Assembly: GCF_932526225.1 (NCBI RefSeq) | Contig: NC_064044.1 | Span: 6,598,747 to 6,662,746 of the forward strand | DNA: 64,000 nt | Direction: 5' to 3' | Source of the DNA: Nematostella vectensis | Taxonomy: Eukaryota > Cnidaria > Anthozoa > Actiniaria > Edwardsiidae | In this document: positions 14,008-26,200 of the stretch, in pieces | Layout: each line of letters opens with the position of its first letter | Position numbering within the stretch: position 1 is the first letter of the stretch | Position numbers and translations under genes: made by a program | The notes under the pieces: generated by a model | What the model was told of the DNA's origin: nothing | The model's database searches: none | What the model saw: the letters and a program-made list of their open reading frames with translations, nothing else

Positions 14008-14797
14008 TTCCCTGCTAGCAGAGGCCTCTTTTCTCTGTACTTCGCTTGGCTGGCGTTCGCGTGGAAAAGATACCTCTGCCAAGGGTCGCAAGTTCGTTTG
14101 ATCAAACCGCCGTCCACGATCGTGGACGGGAGATCCAGAGCGCATGCTCCGTTCATTAATTACTGGCCAGTATTTGAGCCCTCAATGACTAGCGCATGCG
14201 TGAAGCGTATATCCGCTGTGGGATAATAAGTCCGCATTCGAAACGGCGTCCTCCGTAGAAATATCACGCGACGAATTATAAAAGAAGCCATTCAATGCCT
14301 TGTCTTCATTCAGAATTTTCTCTCGTTTGACTAACGAGTCAATCTACCGTTTACAGCTTTTGTATATTCTTCTAGAATTAGCTGATCTTAGTTCACCAAA
14401 AAATTTTGTTACATTTTCTTCGAGTCCAACTGTGCGATATTTACATTGAAGAAAATCGCCTGCCTAGATGTCTTGGAATTTATCCCACAAACAAGATAAA
14501 ACTCGTCTTTGCTGTGTTTGCTGTTCGATTTTTTAGTGACGTTTTAGGTGATTGAAATTGAACAGTTGTTTGTTTGTTTTTTTGAAGAGGAGAACTAACC
14601 GGAGTTTGATTCATAATTTGCGACAAAAATTAGCATATTGACGGCTTTCGCGCGATGGGTTTTGGCACGTCATGCGGTCCTTAGAAACGCTCACGCATGC
14701 GCAACGAAAACAGTTTCGACCCATGGCAGAGGTCTCTTTTCCTTGCGAACGCCAGCCCAGCGAAATACAGAGAAAAGAGGCCTCTGCTAGCAGGGAA
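14008..14797. mobile_element. MULE-like foldback MITE nested in copy 2
   Basis: Terminal inverted repeats start TTCCCTGCTAGCAGAGGCCT and extend for roughly 75 bp with few mismatches. The element is flanked by a perfect 9-bp direct repeat, ATTCATGAA, at 13999-14007 and 14798-14806. A 9-bp duplication is typical of Mutator-like elements. The interior is non-coding. It interrupts the right half of the long-TIR element and is therefore younger. Confidence 0.8.
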
Positions 14798-15010
14798 ATT
14801 CATGAATGTCACCTTGATGAATATGATTGTCTGAAAAGGCTTGTTGGTTGTCGCTACTAGTGAATTTTCTATTTCGTATAACTGATTGTCATTAAACGCT
14901 ACTGATTGTCCAAACGTGCAATTGAATTTTCATTGCGCGCAAAAGAATGTTCGTTCCAATCGAATTGAATGTCCAACTGCGTTATTGTTTCTCCGTTGAT
15001 GCAGTGAATG

Positions 15011-15340
15011 TTAGTTTAGTTTAGTTTATTGGCTTTGTCACACAAAAATACTACGGTTTACAATAGGAAATAAACAAAATAAAGAAAATAAGAAACAATG
15101 TGACGGGAGAAGAAAACAGGGCTTAAGCCCCTATTGAAATTCTTTCCCAACAAATTACAAACAATGAAAATTCTAAAACGAAAAATAAATTACATAAATT
15201 TAAGCTCTGAAATTATGAAATTATGGAAATTATGGAGGTTGGTAAAAAGCAAGTTTCTCTAAATAGTGAGTTGTCAGCTGATATCTGAAAGACGAAAGCG
15301 TAGTGCAGGATTTCATAAGTTTAGGAAGACTATTCCAAAG
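15011..15340 (-). mobile_element. 5'-truncated LINE tail
   Basis: Read on the minus strand, the segment begins in frame with WNSLPKLMKSC and continues for about 35 codons to a stop near 15235, resembling the WNSLP-type C-terminus common at the end of non-LTR retrotransposon ORF2 proteins. A non-coding 3' region follows and ends in a (TAAAC)n-like tail at about 15011-15026, as in CR1/L2-type LINEs. It is severely 5'-truncated and inserted into the right arm of the transposon. Confidence 0.7.
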
Positions 15341-15858
15341 TTGTTGATGAACGTACAATACACGCTATCGATATAACTTTTGGCACAAATAAATGTCCCT
15401 TTCCCGTTAATATACAGCAAAAGGTGTAAATACAACACCAAACTGGTATTCGACTCTGCCAAAAGTCGAATGGTCAAGTACCAGTTTTTACTTTTAAACA
15501 AAGAATACATTTATTTGCTGCATGGCATCTCTTTACTTATCATGATTAGTTTCTAGTCAAACGAGTATATTTATGAGGAAAGTGTAGCCAGAGTAATTGC
15601 TCTTTTCCCTTAAGTTGGAGCGTAGGCTTGTTTTTTTTTTCTTTCCACTACAATACTGAAACAACAGGGTAACTAAACTCGGTAAAGCAAGAAAATTCTT
15701 AAATGATTAAATTTGGGATGGCCGTAGGCGGAAGTGCCCCCCCTCCACCCCTTGACAGACAATACCATGCTTCTCTTATTGAAAAATGCCAATCTTTAGG
15801 GCAAATTTGCACTTCGTTCGAGTCGAAGTCTCCCTGCAGTTCATTGCAGAGGATGTTA

Positions 15859-16259
15859 CGGTCGAACCTGGATTTTACGATGTTCCTCGGGGGAAAAAAA
15901 AAATGTTCCGTAAAATCGAGATATTATAGTTAGAAAGAGTTCCTTGATTTTACGATGTAAAAAAAATCTATTGATAATATTGTAACTGTACTCTGCGTAA
16001 GCCCATGATCTGTCATGTCAAATAATCGATTAACTGTACTCATGTTTTGTGTTTTGAGTTTTTTTCTGTCTTTGTTGATGGAAAGAATCAGTAATATCGT
16101 TGTATCGAGGTTAAATCGAGAATATCGTTGTATCCAATAATATCGTCAGATCGAGGTAATTTCTCACACATTTCACTGTATTTTCGCCGGAAGAAAGGAA
16201 CGCCATCGTAAAATCGAGGTTATCATAAAATCCAGTATCGTAAAATCCAGGTTCCACTG
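15859..16259. mobile_element. Tigger/pogo-like MITE, 401 bp
   Basis: The left end reads CGGTCGAACCTGGATTTTAC and the right end is the complement of CAGTGGAACCTGGATTTTAC. A TA dinucleotide flanks both sides (15857-15858 and 16260-16261). Ends of the CAGTGGAACCT type and a TA target are characteristic of pogo/Tigger relatives of Tc1-mariner. Internal phrases such as TATCGTTGTATCGAGG echo the termini. No transposase is encoded. Confidence 0.8.
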
Positions 16260-16596
16260 TATCTGGCGTAATACCGGCTATGCTATTCTATGTTGAGTCC
16301 CAAACAAGGACGAAACAACACAACAGCCTATAATAGGCAGTACCAAACGTCCCTTCCTGAGCTAGTGCCGTCAAATCCGTAAAATCGATCCTTTACCCGA
16401 AGAGCATTTGGGGATCTTGAGCGGTACACCGATCGCAGTACCGGCTCTTTAGGTGTGGTTTCATAGAGCTAAATAACCTGTCTCTAACCTAAAACGCGTC
16501 GTGGATCCCTTCTACACAAATAAGTAGACACCGTTCGAACAAGAGCCCGGATAATATCTCATGTCCACTCTCAGTTCTTATCCAGGTGTACTTGAA

Positions 16597-19500
16597 TCAG
16601 CAGCTATCGAGTACTTGTAACTTTTTTGTAAAAGCATCGTCGTCATGCAGTGGTTTCCCTTCCTTAGGATTTACACCTTTGTTCAGACCCGCACATGTTG
16701 TTTCCATAGCAACGGCCTTGTCAAGTGGGCACACCCATTGGTTCATTGCAGACCACGTGCGATAGAAGGAGCCAATCCGTGATCGCAAGCTGGCCTTGGC
16801 GCACCACTCTGGTCTTGAGGCCTCATGGAAATGGAGGTCGACAGGGACTTTAGCCTGGAAGAGTGGACCTTTGGTGTAGACTCCAGCGCTAGAGGGCAAA
16901 GACGAACGGGTAAGTATTTAAAGATATCTGATTTGATCATTCTTCTTCCTAACCCCTGGGGGGGGGGGGGGGGGTCAGTTAATAGTATAAAAAAATCAAT
17001 TTGACAATTTTTTATTAGGACGGAAAGAACAACGTTTTTGCTGGAAGAAGAGTGCACTACTGCACTACTGAAATGTGGTCGTAAAGAACAGAATTGATCT
17101 TAGTAGTATCAAATTCAGATCAATAGTCGAGTCAGCTTCGTGTCCTTTCACCTGTTCTTGTGATATAACCTTATATAAGTCAATATCTCATTCTTTTCTT
17201 TATACATGTGGGTTTCGTATGGCGTATGGTTCGGGCCTTTGTCTTCCATAGGCCGACTGATGATATATTGGATACTTCGTGGTATTTACACCTCAGAAGT
17301 ACACCGGTCTTGAAATTCAATGCGCAAATTCGATTAGGAACTGATGAGATGCCCCTTCAAATGCATACCTGTTTATCAGTGTTGAGGCGTGTGACGTCAC
17401 CAAGGCATCAACTGCTGCCAAGTGCTTGGTGTGCATGGTCAGACTGACCGGATATTCCTTCCCCAGCCTCGAGACGATGTGCGAGAGATGGAGAGAGAAG
17501 TCGAACCTGATCTCCAAACACACTTGCTGGATGTAGAACAACGGTCGACAAGAGACCTGCAATGACAGACAACCAGTATATCAGTAGCGTGTTAGCTGGC
17601 AATGCAAGTATGAGGAAGAGAGTTTTAGCAAGGGCAACGGTGACGGCCTAAAAGATAGAAGCGACCGAAAAAATAACATCAACGCTAGGCGCTCAATTCT
17701 AGTTTCATTATGGAGATAACTATACAGAGATATAGTTTGCGTACGAACAGTAATGTGCGATTAAATTGGCGCATATGAGATGTGTACAGCTTTCCTATAC
17801 CGTGCAAGAGTTTCTCTGACACTAGTTAAAAAACTAATAATGTGCTGTGTACGAAAGTTCGCGATAATTTACTGACTCAAGCTACTTACCAGGGTCCCAC
17901 CATGGATTATACCGTGCTCCTTCTTAGATTTCTCCCCAGACAGAAAAATCTTCTTCACCTCGTCTCTGCTGTAGATTCGCTCAAACACCACAAACGAGTG
18001 TCCCCCAGCCTCGAGTCCAAGCTTTAATCGCAAGGACCAATCACTGCGGCCCTTCAAGTCCATCACATCCCACTTAGCCTCGACCTCGTGCTCCAAATCC
18101 CCAACTACCTCGATTCCATGCACAGATCCTTTGAAAACCCTGGCGCTCTTGCAGGGGTGCTGTTTTATGCCGAATCGCCTGTCGGAAACAACGTCCCATA
18201 CGGAAGCAACTTCAGCAGCGTCTACCCCAGTTGTGGTGCCCTCGTCTCTGTCAAGTCCATCATCGCTAAGGCGCCGTTTATCGCGTATTAGTGTGCGGTA
18301 CTGGCTTGGCGGGCCTTCCTTAAGAGATCTTCTCTTTCTCGAGATATCTGACTCGAGGGACTTCTTATTTTTCTGTTTGTTTTCTGGCTCCACTAGAGAT
18401 CTTTTCTTCCTCTCGGCGAAGCCTGGGAAACGGAATACTGGAAAGACAGGCGGCAAAGGCCCTTCATCTTCACCTTGATTTATTCCCACGTTATTTTCGT
18501 CTTCAAAATCCGCATGCCAAAAATTCTTGAAGAATCCAAATGGGTCCCACTCGTCCTCTTCTTCTTCGTTATATTTCGCGTCTGAGTCGTGCTTTGGGGC
18601 TTTGGTTGCTGGTGATGTAGTTGGTTGGGACGTAGTTAAGATTGGTCTTTTTTCTTTGTCATCTCCTTTCAAGTGGTGCCAGATATTACGGAAAAAATGA
18701 AACGGGTTCCAGTCAATACCTCCATGTTTCTTACCACTCTCTTTTTTCTTATCAGCTGATGCTGAGGGTGTCGGCCTTGGTGTTGTAGGTGTTGTTTTCG
18801 TTGTTGAGGGTGAGGCGGTATTGGGTGGAAATGTTTTATCATCACGTTTCCCTTGCTTCTCTTCATCATCATCATCATCAGCAGCATCTTCTTCATTATC
18901 TCCCATCCTCTCCGTCTCATCATTGTTGTCGTTTTTGTTGTCATCGTCGGCACGATCGCTGTCATCATCATCATCACCTTCATCATCAGTAGGTGGGTCA
19001 CCACGTTCAACTTTCCATTTACCCTCCTCAACAGTGGGACCATCCCCATCACTATCGACCTTCTTTTTTTCTTTAGTTTCCGACTTTTCTTCACCACCCT
19101 TATCACTTTGATTGCTCATGGAATCGTGCTTCAATTGCCCCATTGATTTCTTCTTTGGTTCAGCGAGCGAAAGGCTGACGCCATCAACATGCGAAACGGA
19201 ATGGAATGCAGAAGAGAGCTTATGAGAAAAGGATTCCTTTCCGTCTTTTCTTGGAATTGTGGAATTTAGTAGCTGTTTTACCTCCATTATCAGATTGTTG
19301 TTATTACCTGTTGATTCCCATGGGATAAACTTCATTTTAGATTCACTATTTTTTGACAGGGGTTCCGGGACTTTAACAAAACTGGTGGAATTTTTTTCAA
19401 CGCTCGCATCAGGTCCCACGCCATTTCCATTCAAACGCAATGAACTTGTGAATGTCACTGATATTGTTGAACCAGTACTAAATCTGCCATCAATAGGCAT

Positions 19501-20406
19501 TTTAGCAACAACCTTCATTTCACTGCTCTCTATCATTCCATTCTGTTTACTTATGATTGCTGTCTCCTTGAATTTCATTTTCATGTTGGGAAGCCTATGA
19601 TCTGGGGATGAAAATTCCAGAAAGTCTTTAGGATGAATATGAGAAGTAATCATGATTTGCTCCTTATCTGTGTTGATGTTTTGCTTCATCGTGGCCTCGC
19701 CAGGGAAATACCAGGATTTCCCAAGAGAAACCTCGCGTTTTCTTGTAATAACCCGACTAAAAATGACGTCCAATAGATTAAGTTTTAGCGTCGGGAATAT
19801 TTGGTTAAACAAATTATGGATATAAAAGTCAAGCTCTGGGTTCCTTTCAAGATCCATGTAAACCTCAAATTGCTCCTTCTCAAAGTCCATGTTTTTGTCC
19901 CTGTTCAAATCAACCCGAATTAGGCAAGTGGCGTTCCCAAATCTTGGCAGGGAAGAAAATTGAAATCGAAGCCAGTGGGCATTTGCCGTTCTGTTTACAA
20001 GTTGCACTGTCATTCTTCCAGAAAATTCACTCTTCTCAATTCGTGGTCCCTGTAAGATCATCTCCTGTTGTATGTCATAGACAAGGGTGCGTCCTTTTTC
20101 GAGTTTTATATCAAGCACGTAATTCGGTTTTGGTAGACAAAATGCCAAAATCAACCCTCCACAAAACAACACAAGGAATAAGCCAACACAAAACAATCTC
20201 CTGTAGCGAACACTTCGTCTCCGGCGAATAGGAAACTGGACGTGCGAATCAGGAGTTTCTTCAACTTCGCCTTCCAAACTCATGACCTCGTCATCAGGTT
20301 TTTCTTCCGTAATGGTTTTCACATCTTCCAGTTGATCTTCGCGCGCGTTTGACTCAAAGAGAGCATCAGTTAGTAGTTTTAACTCTTCGGCGTTAAGCTT
20401 GACCAT
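16597..20406 (-). CDS. Type II single-pass membrane protein of unknown family, 3 exons
   Basis: Exons are 20406-17890, 17556-17369 and 16888-16597 (998 aa); phases agree and donors are CTG/GTAAG and CAG/GTATG. The ATG at 20406 was preferred to the in-frame one at 20562 because it begins an acidic cytoplasmic segment leading to basic RRRR and one membrane helix (about 71-91), with no signal peptide. Lumenal part: a 300-residue beta-rich region whose first stretch (KGRTLVYDIQQE) faintly recalls lipid-transfer-protein N domains, a very acidic Asp/Glu/Thr/Pro linker (about 400-640), three basic furin-like sites near 667-712 (RKKRS, RKRRS, RDKRR), and a Cys-containing C-terminal domain of about 280 residues. 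I do not recognise the family. Release of the C-terminal domain by proprotein convertases is an inference from the basic sites. Confidence 0.82.
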
Positions 20407-20669
20407 GTTTTTGTTTTTTTCGATAGACGGTATTTTTAGACCGTGAAATTTGCAGACCCTTTTATGAAGCGCGATATTAATAAATAACGAGCACCAGGTT
20501 TCCTCTGGTGCTACTGTGTGTATTTGCCAATGAGAGTTCAGCAGCTGTCTACAATCAGCCAATCAAAATGAAGAGTTCGAGTTTTTAAAGTTTGTTTAGC
20601 CAATCACACATCTCAAAAGATAATCACCCGTCGGACTGTTTCGACAAATGGCGACGTTAAGCGTGATAT

Positions 20670-20990
20670 GCTCCGAATCCGCCGATCGCTCTTTTTTTTT
20701 TTCGAGAAATCCGCCGATCCGCACAAACAATGCATGCCTGAAGAAAATTGATAATAATCGATATCTAATTAACGATTTCTGCAAAGAACCGGCAAAATCC
20801 GCTGTCACTATTATCAGAATCTGAAATCCGACGTTAAATTTTGAACAGATCCTTGATCCGGCACGTTTAAGAATCCGACAGTCAGTTCTATTTTTTTCCT
20901 TTAAATCCGTAATCCGCGTGACAATTTAGGCCGGATCCACCGATCCGAAATCTCCTATTCAGCTTCCCCCCCCCCCCCCCCCCCCCCTCC
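20670..20990. repeat. Dispersed AATCCG-rich repeat, copy 1
   Basis: A non-coding block in which ATCCG/AATCCG-type words recur every few tens of bases. It ends in CCTATTCA followed by a poly-C run (about 20969-20986). A second block of the same character at 42370-42680 ends the same way, so the two are members of one dispersed repeat family. Confidence 0.55.
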
Positions 20991-21303
20991 CTCTGGCCCC
21001 GTTTATTCATATTTTAATTGACTCATATTGATAACTTTTCTCTGTAATATTTCTTTTTAAATCTGCAATAATTTTACTTAGGGCCAGAATTTATAGTTCT
21101 TTTTGGAGGTGATTAATAGCAATTAGTAAAAAGAAACATATATATATAAGTAAATGATAAACAATACTTTCCTGTATTATTTACTTATTTCTTTGTTTGT
21201 TCATTCTTATTTGTTATATCTGATATATTTTATTAGTTTATTTTGTATTTTGTAATTTATCTGTCTAATTATTTTATTCATTTCTTTATCTATTTATTCA
21301 AAT

Positions 21304-21782
21304 CAGGGGCTCATAAGTAGGGGCAATCAACTTTCTCACATTCTTGTATTATATAGGTGTCACGGCGTTTCCTAGGATCAGGCTATTTTTAGACGCGCGG
21401 ATTAGCCAATCACATGCGACCTTAGTGCTTACGTTTTGACTGAGCTCAACTGCACGCGCAGTCTCAGACAAAAAGCTATGTTTTCTCTTCGACACTTTGA
21501 CTTTTGTTGCTCTCATCTTCAATGATTAATCCAACTTTACCAACGAATTAAAATTCTGCCTTGCAATTTTTTTTTGAACAAACAAAACCGACGGATAGTT
21601 GATAAAGAAATATTCTTCCTAACTGAAATTTGCGCGTGCAGCCTCACGTCACTAGCGCGCGCGACCAACGTCAACGTAGCTGATTGGCCCGTTCGTCCGC
21701 GCGCGTCTAAAAATAGCCTGATCCTAAGAAACGTCGTGACACAAATATAATGCAGATGATCGCCCCTACTTATAGGCCCCTG
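21304..21782. mobile_element. CAGGGGC foldback element, copy A
   Basis: Inverted termini of about 100 bp start CAGGGGCTCATAAGTAGGGG on the left; the right end complements CAGGGGCCTATAAGTAGGGG. It is flanked by TTCAAAT and TTCAAAG, consistent with a 7-bp target duplication with one change. Over 90% of positions appear shared with copy B at 22076-22552. Confidence 0.8.
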
Positions 21783-22075
21783 TTCAAAGACACTATAGGA
21801 TAACAGATAACTGGATAAGGATAGTGCCTCCTCCCACTCACGGTGTAGCGCCTATCAGGGTCTTAATGGGGTTAACCGACTAGCGAAAACGGCTTAAAAA
21901 GTAATTGACAACCGACAAAACATGAAAAAACTAAGGTTTAGCGACAAAAAAATATTTGCCGACTACTGACATTGTGTTATTTAAGGTATTTTTACTCTTT
22001 ACTTCCATCGTCAATCTATACTTTAAATCGGCCATTTCAGAATCTGAACTTTTCCCTGTTGCATCAACTTTTCAG

Positions 22076-22552
22076 CAGGGGCTCATAAGTAGGGGCAATC
22101 AACTTTCTCACATTCTTGTATTATATAGGTGTCACGGCGTTTCCTAGGATCAGGCTATTTTTAGACGCGCGGATTAGCCAATCAGATGCGACCTTAGTGC
22201 TTACGTTTTGGCTGAGCTCAACTGCACGCGCAGTCTCAGACAAAAAGCTATGTTTTTTTCTTCGGTACTTTGACTTTTGTTGCTCTCATCTTCAATGATG
22301 AATCCAGTTTCACCTACGAATTTAAATTCTGGCATGCAATTCTTTTGTTGATCAAACAAAACCGACGGATGATGGACAAAGAAATATTCTTCCTAACTGA
22401 AATTTGCGCGTACAGCCTCACGTCACCAGCGTGCGCGACCAAACGTCAACGTAGCTGATTGGCCGTGCGCGAGCGTCTAAAAATAGCCTGATATTAGGAA
22501 ACGCCGTGACACTTATATAATGCAGATGATTGCCCCTACTTATAAGCCCCTG
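22076..22552. mobile_element. CAGGGGC foldback element, copy B
   Basis: Same ends and interior as copy A, in the same orientation and only 293 bp away. It is flanked by a perfect 7-bp direct repeat, TTTTCAG (22069-22075 and 22553-22559). Different flanks show two separate insertions rather than a local duplication. Terminal CAGGG is hAT-like, but hAT elements make 8-bp duplications, so the superfamily is open. Confidence 0.82.
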
Positions 22553-22988
22553 TTTTCAGTCAATTATTATTAACCCATAATTAATTTATTATCAATAAGT
22601 TATTAATTATTTATCAATCCTAAATAATGTTTAATCTTGTTTTTACGTGAAATCTAGTACGAAAGCGAACAGCGAATACTAGCTTAGATTCACCGACTAC
22701 CGACTAAGACCGAAAATTCTTACCGACTACCGACAAATTCTGGAAATTTTGACTACCTATTGTCGTTCGTTTGCCTTGGTTCATTGCCATCCCCAGCCTC
22801 GTCCTAGCCCCCAAGAAATTTTATGCTATGGAAATTTCAGGTGTATTAAGAATTAAAATTTCTGGGTAAAAAAAACCCAAAAATACATAATCTGTGTTTA
22901 TAAATAAAAGAGAAAAACCTCAAACCAGCAACCGCTTTGAAAGGCAGTCCCGGCAGGTATTGCGGTCAGAGATGGTCACGTGTGTAAG

Positions 22989-23000
22989 TTTGGCGCGAAA
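22989..23000 (+). promoter_or_regulatory. Consensus E2F-binding site upstream of E2F
   Basis: TTTGGCGCGAAA is a complete match to the palindromic E2F consensus (TTTSSCGC with its inverted partner), 240 bp upstream of the E2F start codon. A CpG-rich stretch follows at 23010-23018. Vertebrate E2F1 promoters carry such sites for autoregulation; the same role here is an inference. Confidence 0.7.
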
Positions 23001-23240
23001 CTTGAATTCGCGCGCGCTTTTTGTTTGGTGTTTGGCTCTTTGTTTGAGTTCGATCGGGTTTGCACGGGATTCTAGTCGTTAAAATCCGTAAAATCCCGGG
23101 ATAACAACAAGGCATCACCTCTCTATGCTCCAAGGGACACTTTATTGCCTTATTGACTCACCCGATTCGACTATATTTTGTGCAGAAATAGCTTTGATTT
23201 GTAGAAATCGGGCAGAATCGACACATAATCGGATGCTAAT

Positions 23241-26200
23241 ATGGCGACGACGAGAAGACATTCAATAGGTCATTCGACCAGGGCACCACTGCGTTCTCAA
23301 ACCTCACAAATCAACTCATCGGCTTCCAAAAATGGGGAAACCGTCAAGTCGTTTACAAGGTTGAAGGCAAAGGAGGCTGCTAATAGCGAAGGATACAAGC
23401 ATTTACAAGCATCATTTACACCCGACTCTTGTACTAAGAAAGATCGCTACGCGTCACAACAAAGGCCTCAGGTTAGAACCGCTTATAATATGATTAACAC
23501 CAAACAACATCTACACGAGCTAAGGGATTAAACAGCCAAACTCGTATTCAAATTTCAGGTAAAAAGAAGACTTGATCTAGATGAATCGCCACAGAAATAT
23601 GTTCCTGCAGGGTTCAAGACACCGAAAGTTCGACGTCAAAAGCGAATGCGACGGGAATCTGAGCCATACCCCATGCCTAAATGTGAGTAATACCTACATT
23701 TTGCAAAATCCTTTGGAAATAGTATGTGCTAAAGATGCAGAGCGTGAATTTTCTTTTTACTGATCAAAAGTTCTATGCATGATACTATCGAATGTATATT
23801 TTGACACATTACTGTTTATCGAGTGACACTTTGATGGCTTTCTATATGATTTGCCACTCGATCTACCTCAAATATTCTCAGTTTAAAATTAAGTCAGGTC
23901 GTACAGAGAGTACGGGATTGTTAATTTGAATTTAGAGAAGTATAAGAGCGAATTTTCAGGAAAATAATTTACGCATCATTGATAAAGTGAGTTTGAAATA
24001 AATTTGCACTTTACGCGCGATGAAAGAAGACAATAGCAACGTGTGTGTTAAAGTTTATAGATTTCTTTGCATTACTTATTGAAACAGCTTTCTCCAACAT
24101 GTTATCCATGGTATTTTAGTGTAGTATTTTACAAAAACACCGTATTTATCTATTGTATAGAAGGTCTTGCATGAGCATATCAACAGGAGATCTGCTTGAC
24201 TTGTTGTGTTATGCATTGGCGAAAACCAAGCGCTGTAAAATACAGTGTTTCCCATGCACCTTACTTCAAGTGTTTCATTACCCCCGGAGCGTAAATAACT
24301 GATCAATATTGAGCTAGCTTGAAATAATGATTTATTGTAATTTGTGCTTGTTTTGTTCCAGTGATCGCTACTTCTCCCCTTGAGAAAACAAGGTATGACA
24401 CCTCGTTGGGAATTCTGACGAAGAAATTCGTGGGTTTGATTCGCGCATCTGAAGATGGAGTTTTGGACCTTAATCACGCCGCGGAGGTGCTGTCCGTGCA
24501 GAAAAGAAGAATATATGACATCACAAATGTACTTGAGGGGATAGGTCTTATTGAGAAAAAATCCAAAAACAATATCAAATGGAGGTATGTCTGATAGTTT
24601 GTGTTGAAGCGTTAAAATTATGCACTTCATACTGACTCATAATAGAGTCTTCAAGTGTTTTTCCCAACTTGGAAATCAAGAGAGCAAAACAAAATACTTT
24701 CTTTAGCAAATTCCTTTAAGTCTAGTTAGTAGGGAATCCAACACTGTTATTTGAAAATGTATATTTGCTTGATAAAGAAAGGGGAATTAATGGTTTAGAC
24801 CTTTCCTTTGGGGGTATTACCCTCACTGTCCATATTTTGGTGAGGTAAAAACATTAAGAGGTGATGTTTTTATGATTTTTGTATGAATGTCATTCATTAA
24901 TCTTAATTCATTCATTAATCTTTCTATTGGGAACACCTGTATTTGAGTAAAATGATTGCAATTCTTAGAACGATGCACCAGGATAACCACAAGGGCAATA
25001 GACATCATGGAGCTAATGTTGAGTAGGGGTGGCTGTGCATCCATGTATTTCATGGAGTTCATTTGCTATGAGGCATACTTAGAGCTAGAGTATCCCTCAA
25101 AGCATGTCCATAGCAGGCTTCCTAGTAGCTTTCTTTTTTTCCTTGACTCAAAATTGTTAGGTGGGAAAATTGTTGTAGTTACCCTTCTATCACTCTCTCT
25201 CTCTCTGTGTGTTATTACTCACAATGCAACCATGCATATTAAGTGGCTCCTCGTCATGACCAGAACTTTCTTTAGTTGCCCGGGGCTTAAAGCCTTGGTT
25301 AAAGTGTTCTCTTTATTTAGCAGCCACTATGCAGAATCCTAACATTCTTGCTTGTCCCTAATGCGAAAGCTTCATGCAATGAAATATCAAACTATTAGAT
25401 TTAATTTAGAGTAGTTATTGCAGTTTTCAATATGGATGTTTGAATGTTTATCAACTAAAAGTAACTTGTTTGACTCAAGTATTCTTTAGTTAATCCACCA
25501 CCCCTAGATTTTAATCAAAATAACTAGGCCTTTTTAGACTTGTGCTGTGAGATACACCAGTGGATTGGATCACATATATGCCATTTCTAGCAAGTGAATA
25601 TCTTTAACCTAGAAAATAGAATTTTTTTACTTGGACATGACTGGACTCATTGATAGAGATGATATGCATAGCTTTTTTAGAAAAAAATGCCCAAGAAAAT
25701 TCAGGCAAGGTTTTGTGATAAGATTACTTTGACGGTGAATATACAGGAAAAGTATCAAAAGTGGGTTGACACTGCTGCTTTGAATTTATAAAGGCAAATA
25801 TTTTTATAGAATTTGGGCTCCCTGTGGTTTCCCCAATGGTTCTAACATAAAAATTGTTTGTCCATAAAGCAGAATTTGCTTACACTGTTGTATGCACCTA
25901 AGCTTGCGAAAAAGGCATTGTTCTCAGGCAGTGAGGCAAGCATAATGTTTTAGGGTGTGTAGGTAAACACATTGACCCCTCAACCGGCCTGTACCGGCTT
26001 TGGGAATTACCCACAACCCAAAAAATTTATAAATGCAAAACAAACACAACAAGATGAAGATACTCAGGCATCAGTCTAAGGGATAAATGGTCTTGAAGAT
26101 ATGCATCCAACCAAGGTGTTGGCAGCTACTCTTAAGCCAAATAGCACAGGTTCTTTGACAAATTTCAAATCGAACAAGGAAAGAAAAGCAGAATCACCCC

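Larger units (their letters stand above)
12873..15430. mobile_element. Long-TIR DNA transposon, copy 2, with nested insertions
   Basis: The left arm starts at CACCTTTTGCTGTTCAATAA and runs to about 13440. Right-arm pieces lie at about 13960-14007, 14807-15010 and 15340-15430, the last ending in ACAGCAAAAGGTG. Between the arms are transposase remnants (13487-13860). The right arm is interrupted by a complete MITE with a 9-bp target duplication (14008-14797) and by a LINE tail (15011-15340). The LINE insertion is accompanied by loss of about 60 bp of the arm relative to copy 1. The arms match 5294-6094 in inverted orientation. Confidence 0.8.

Noticed and set aside
18789-19146. Three plus-strand His/Ser/Ile-rich frames
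   Set aside because: They are shadows of the GAT/GAA-rich acidic linker of the minus-strand type II membrane protein.
20407-20562. In-frame upstream ATG extending the type II membrane protein by 52 residues
   Set aside because: The extra segment lacks a signal peptide or conserved features, and the ATG at 20406 gives a compact type II topology. The longer form cannot be excluded.
24956-25342. 128-codon frame in E2F intron 3
   Set aside because: Low-complexity and unremarkable composition, no family resemblance, and located between two well-supported E2F exons.
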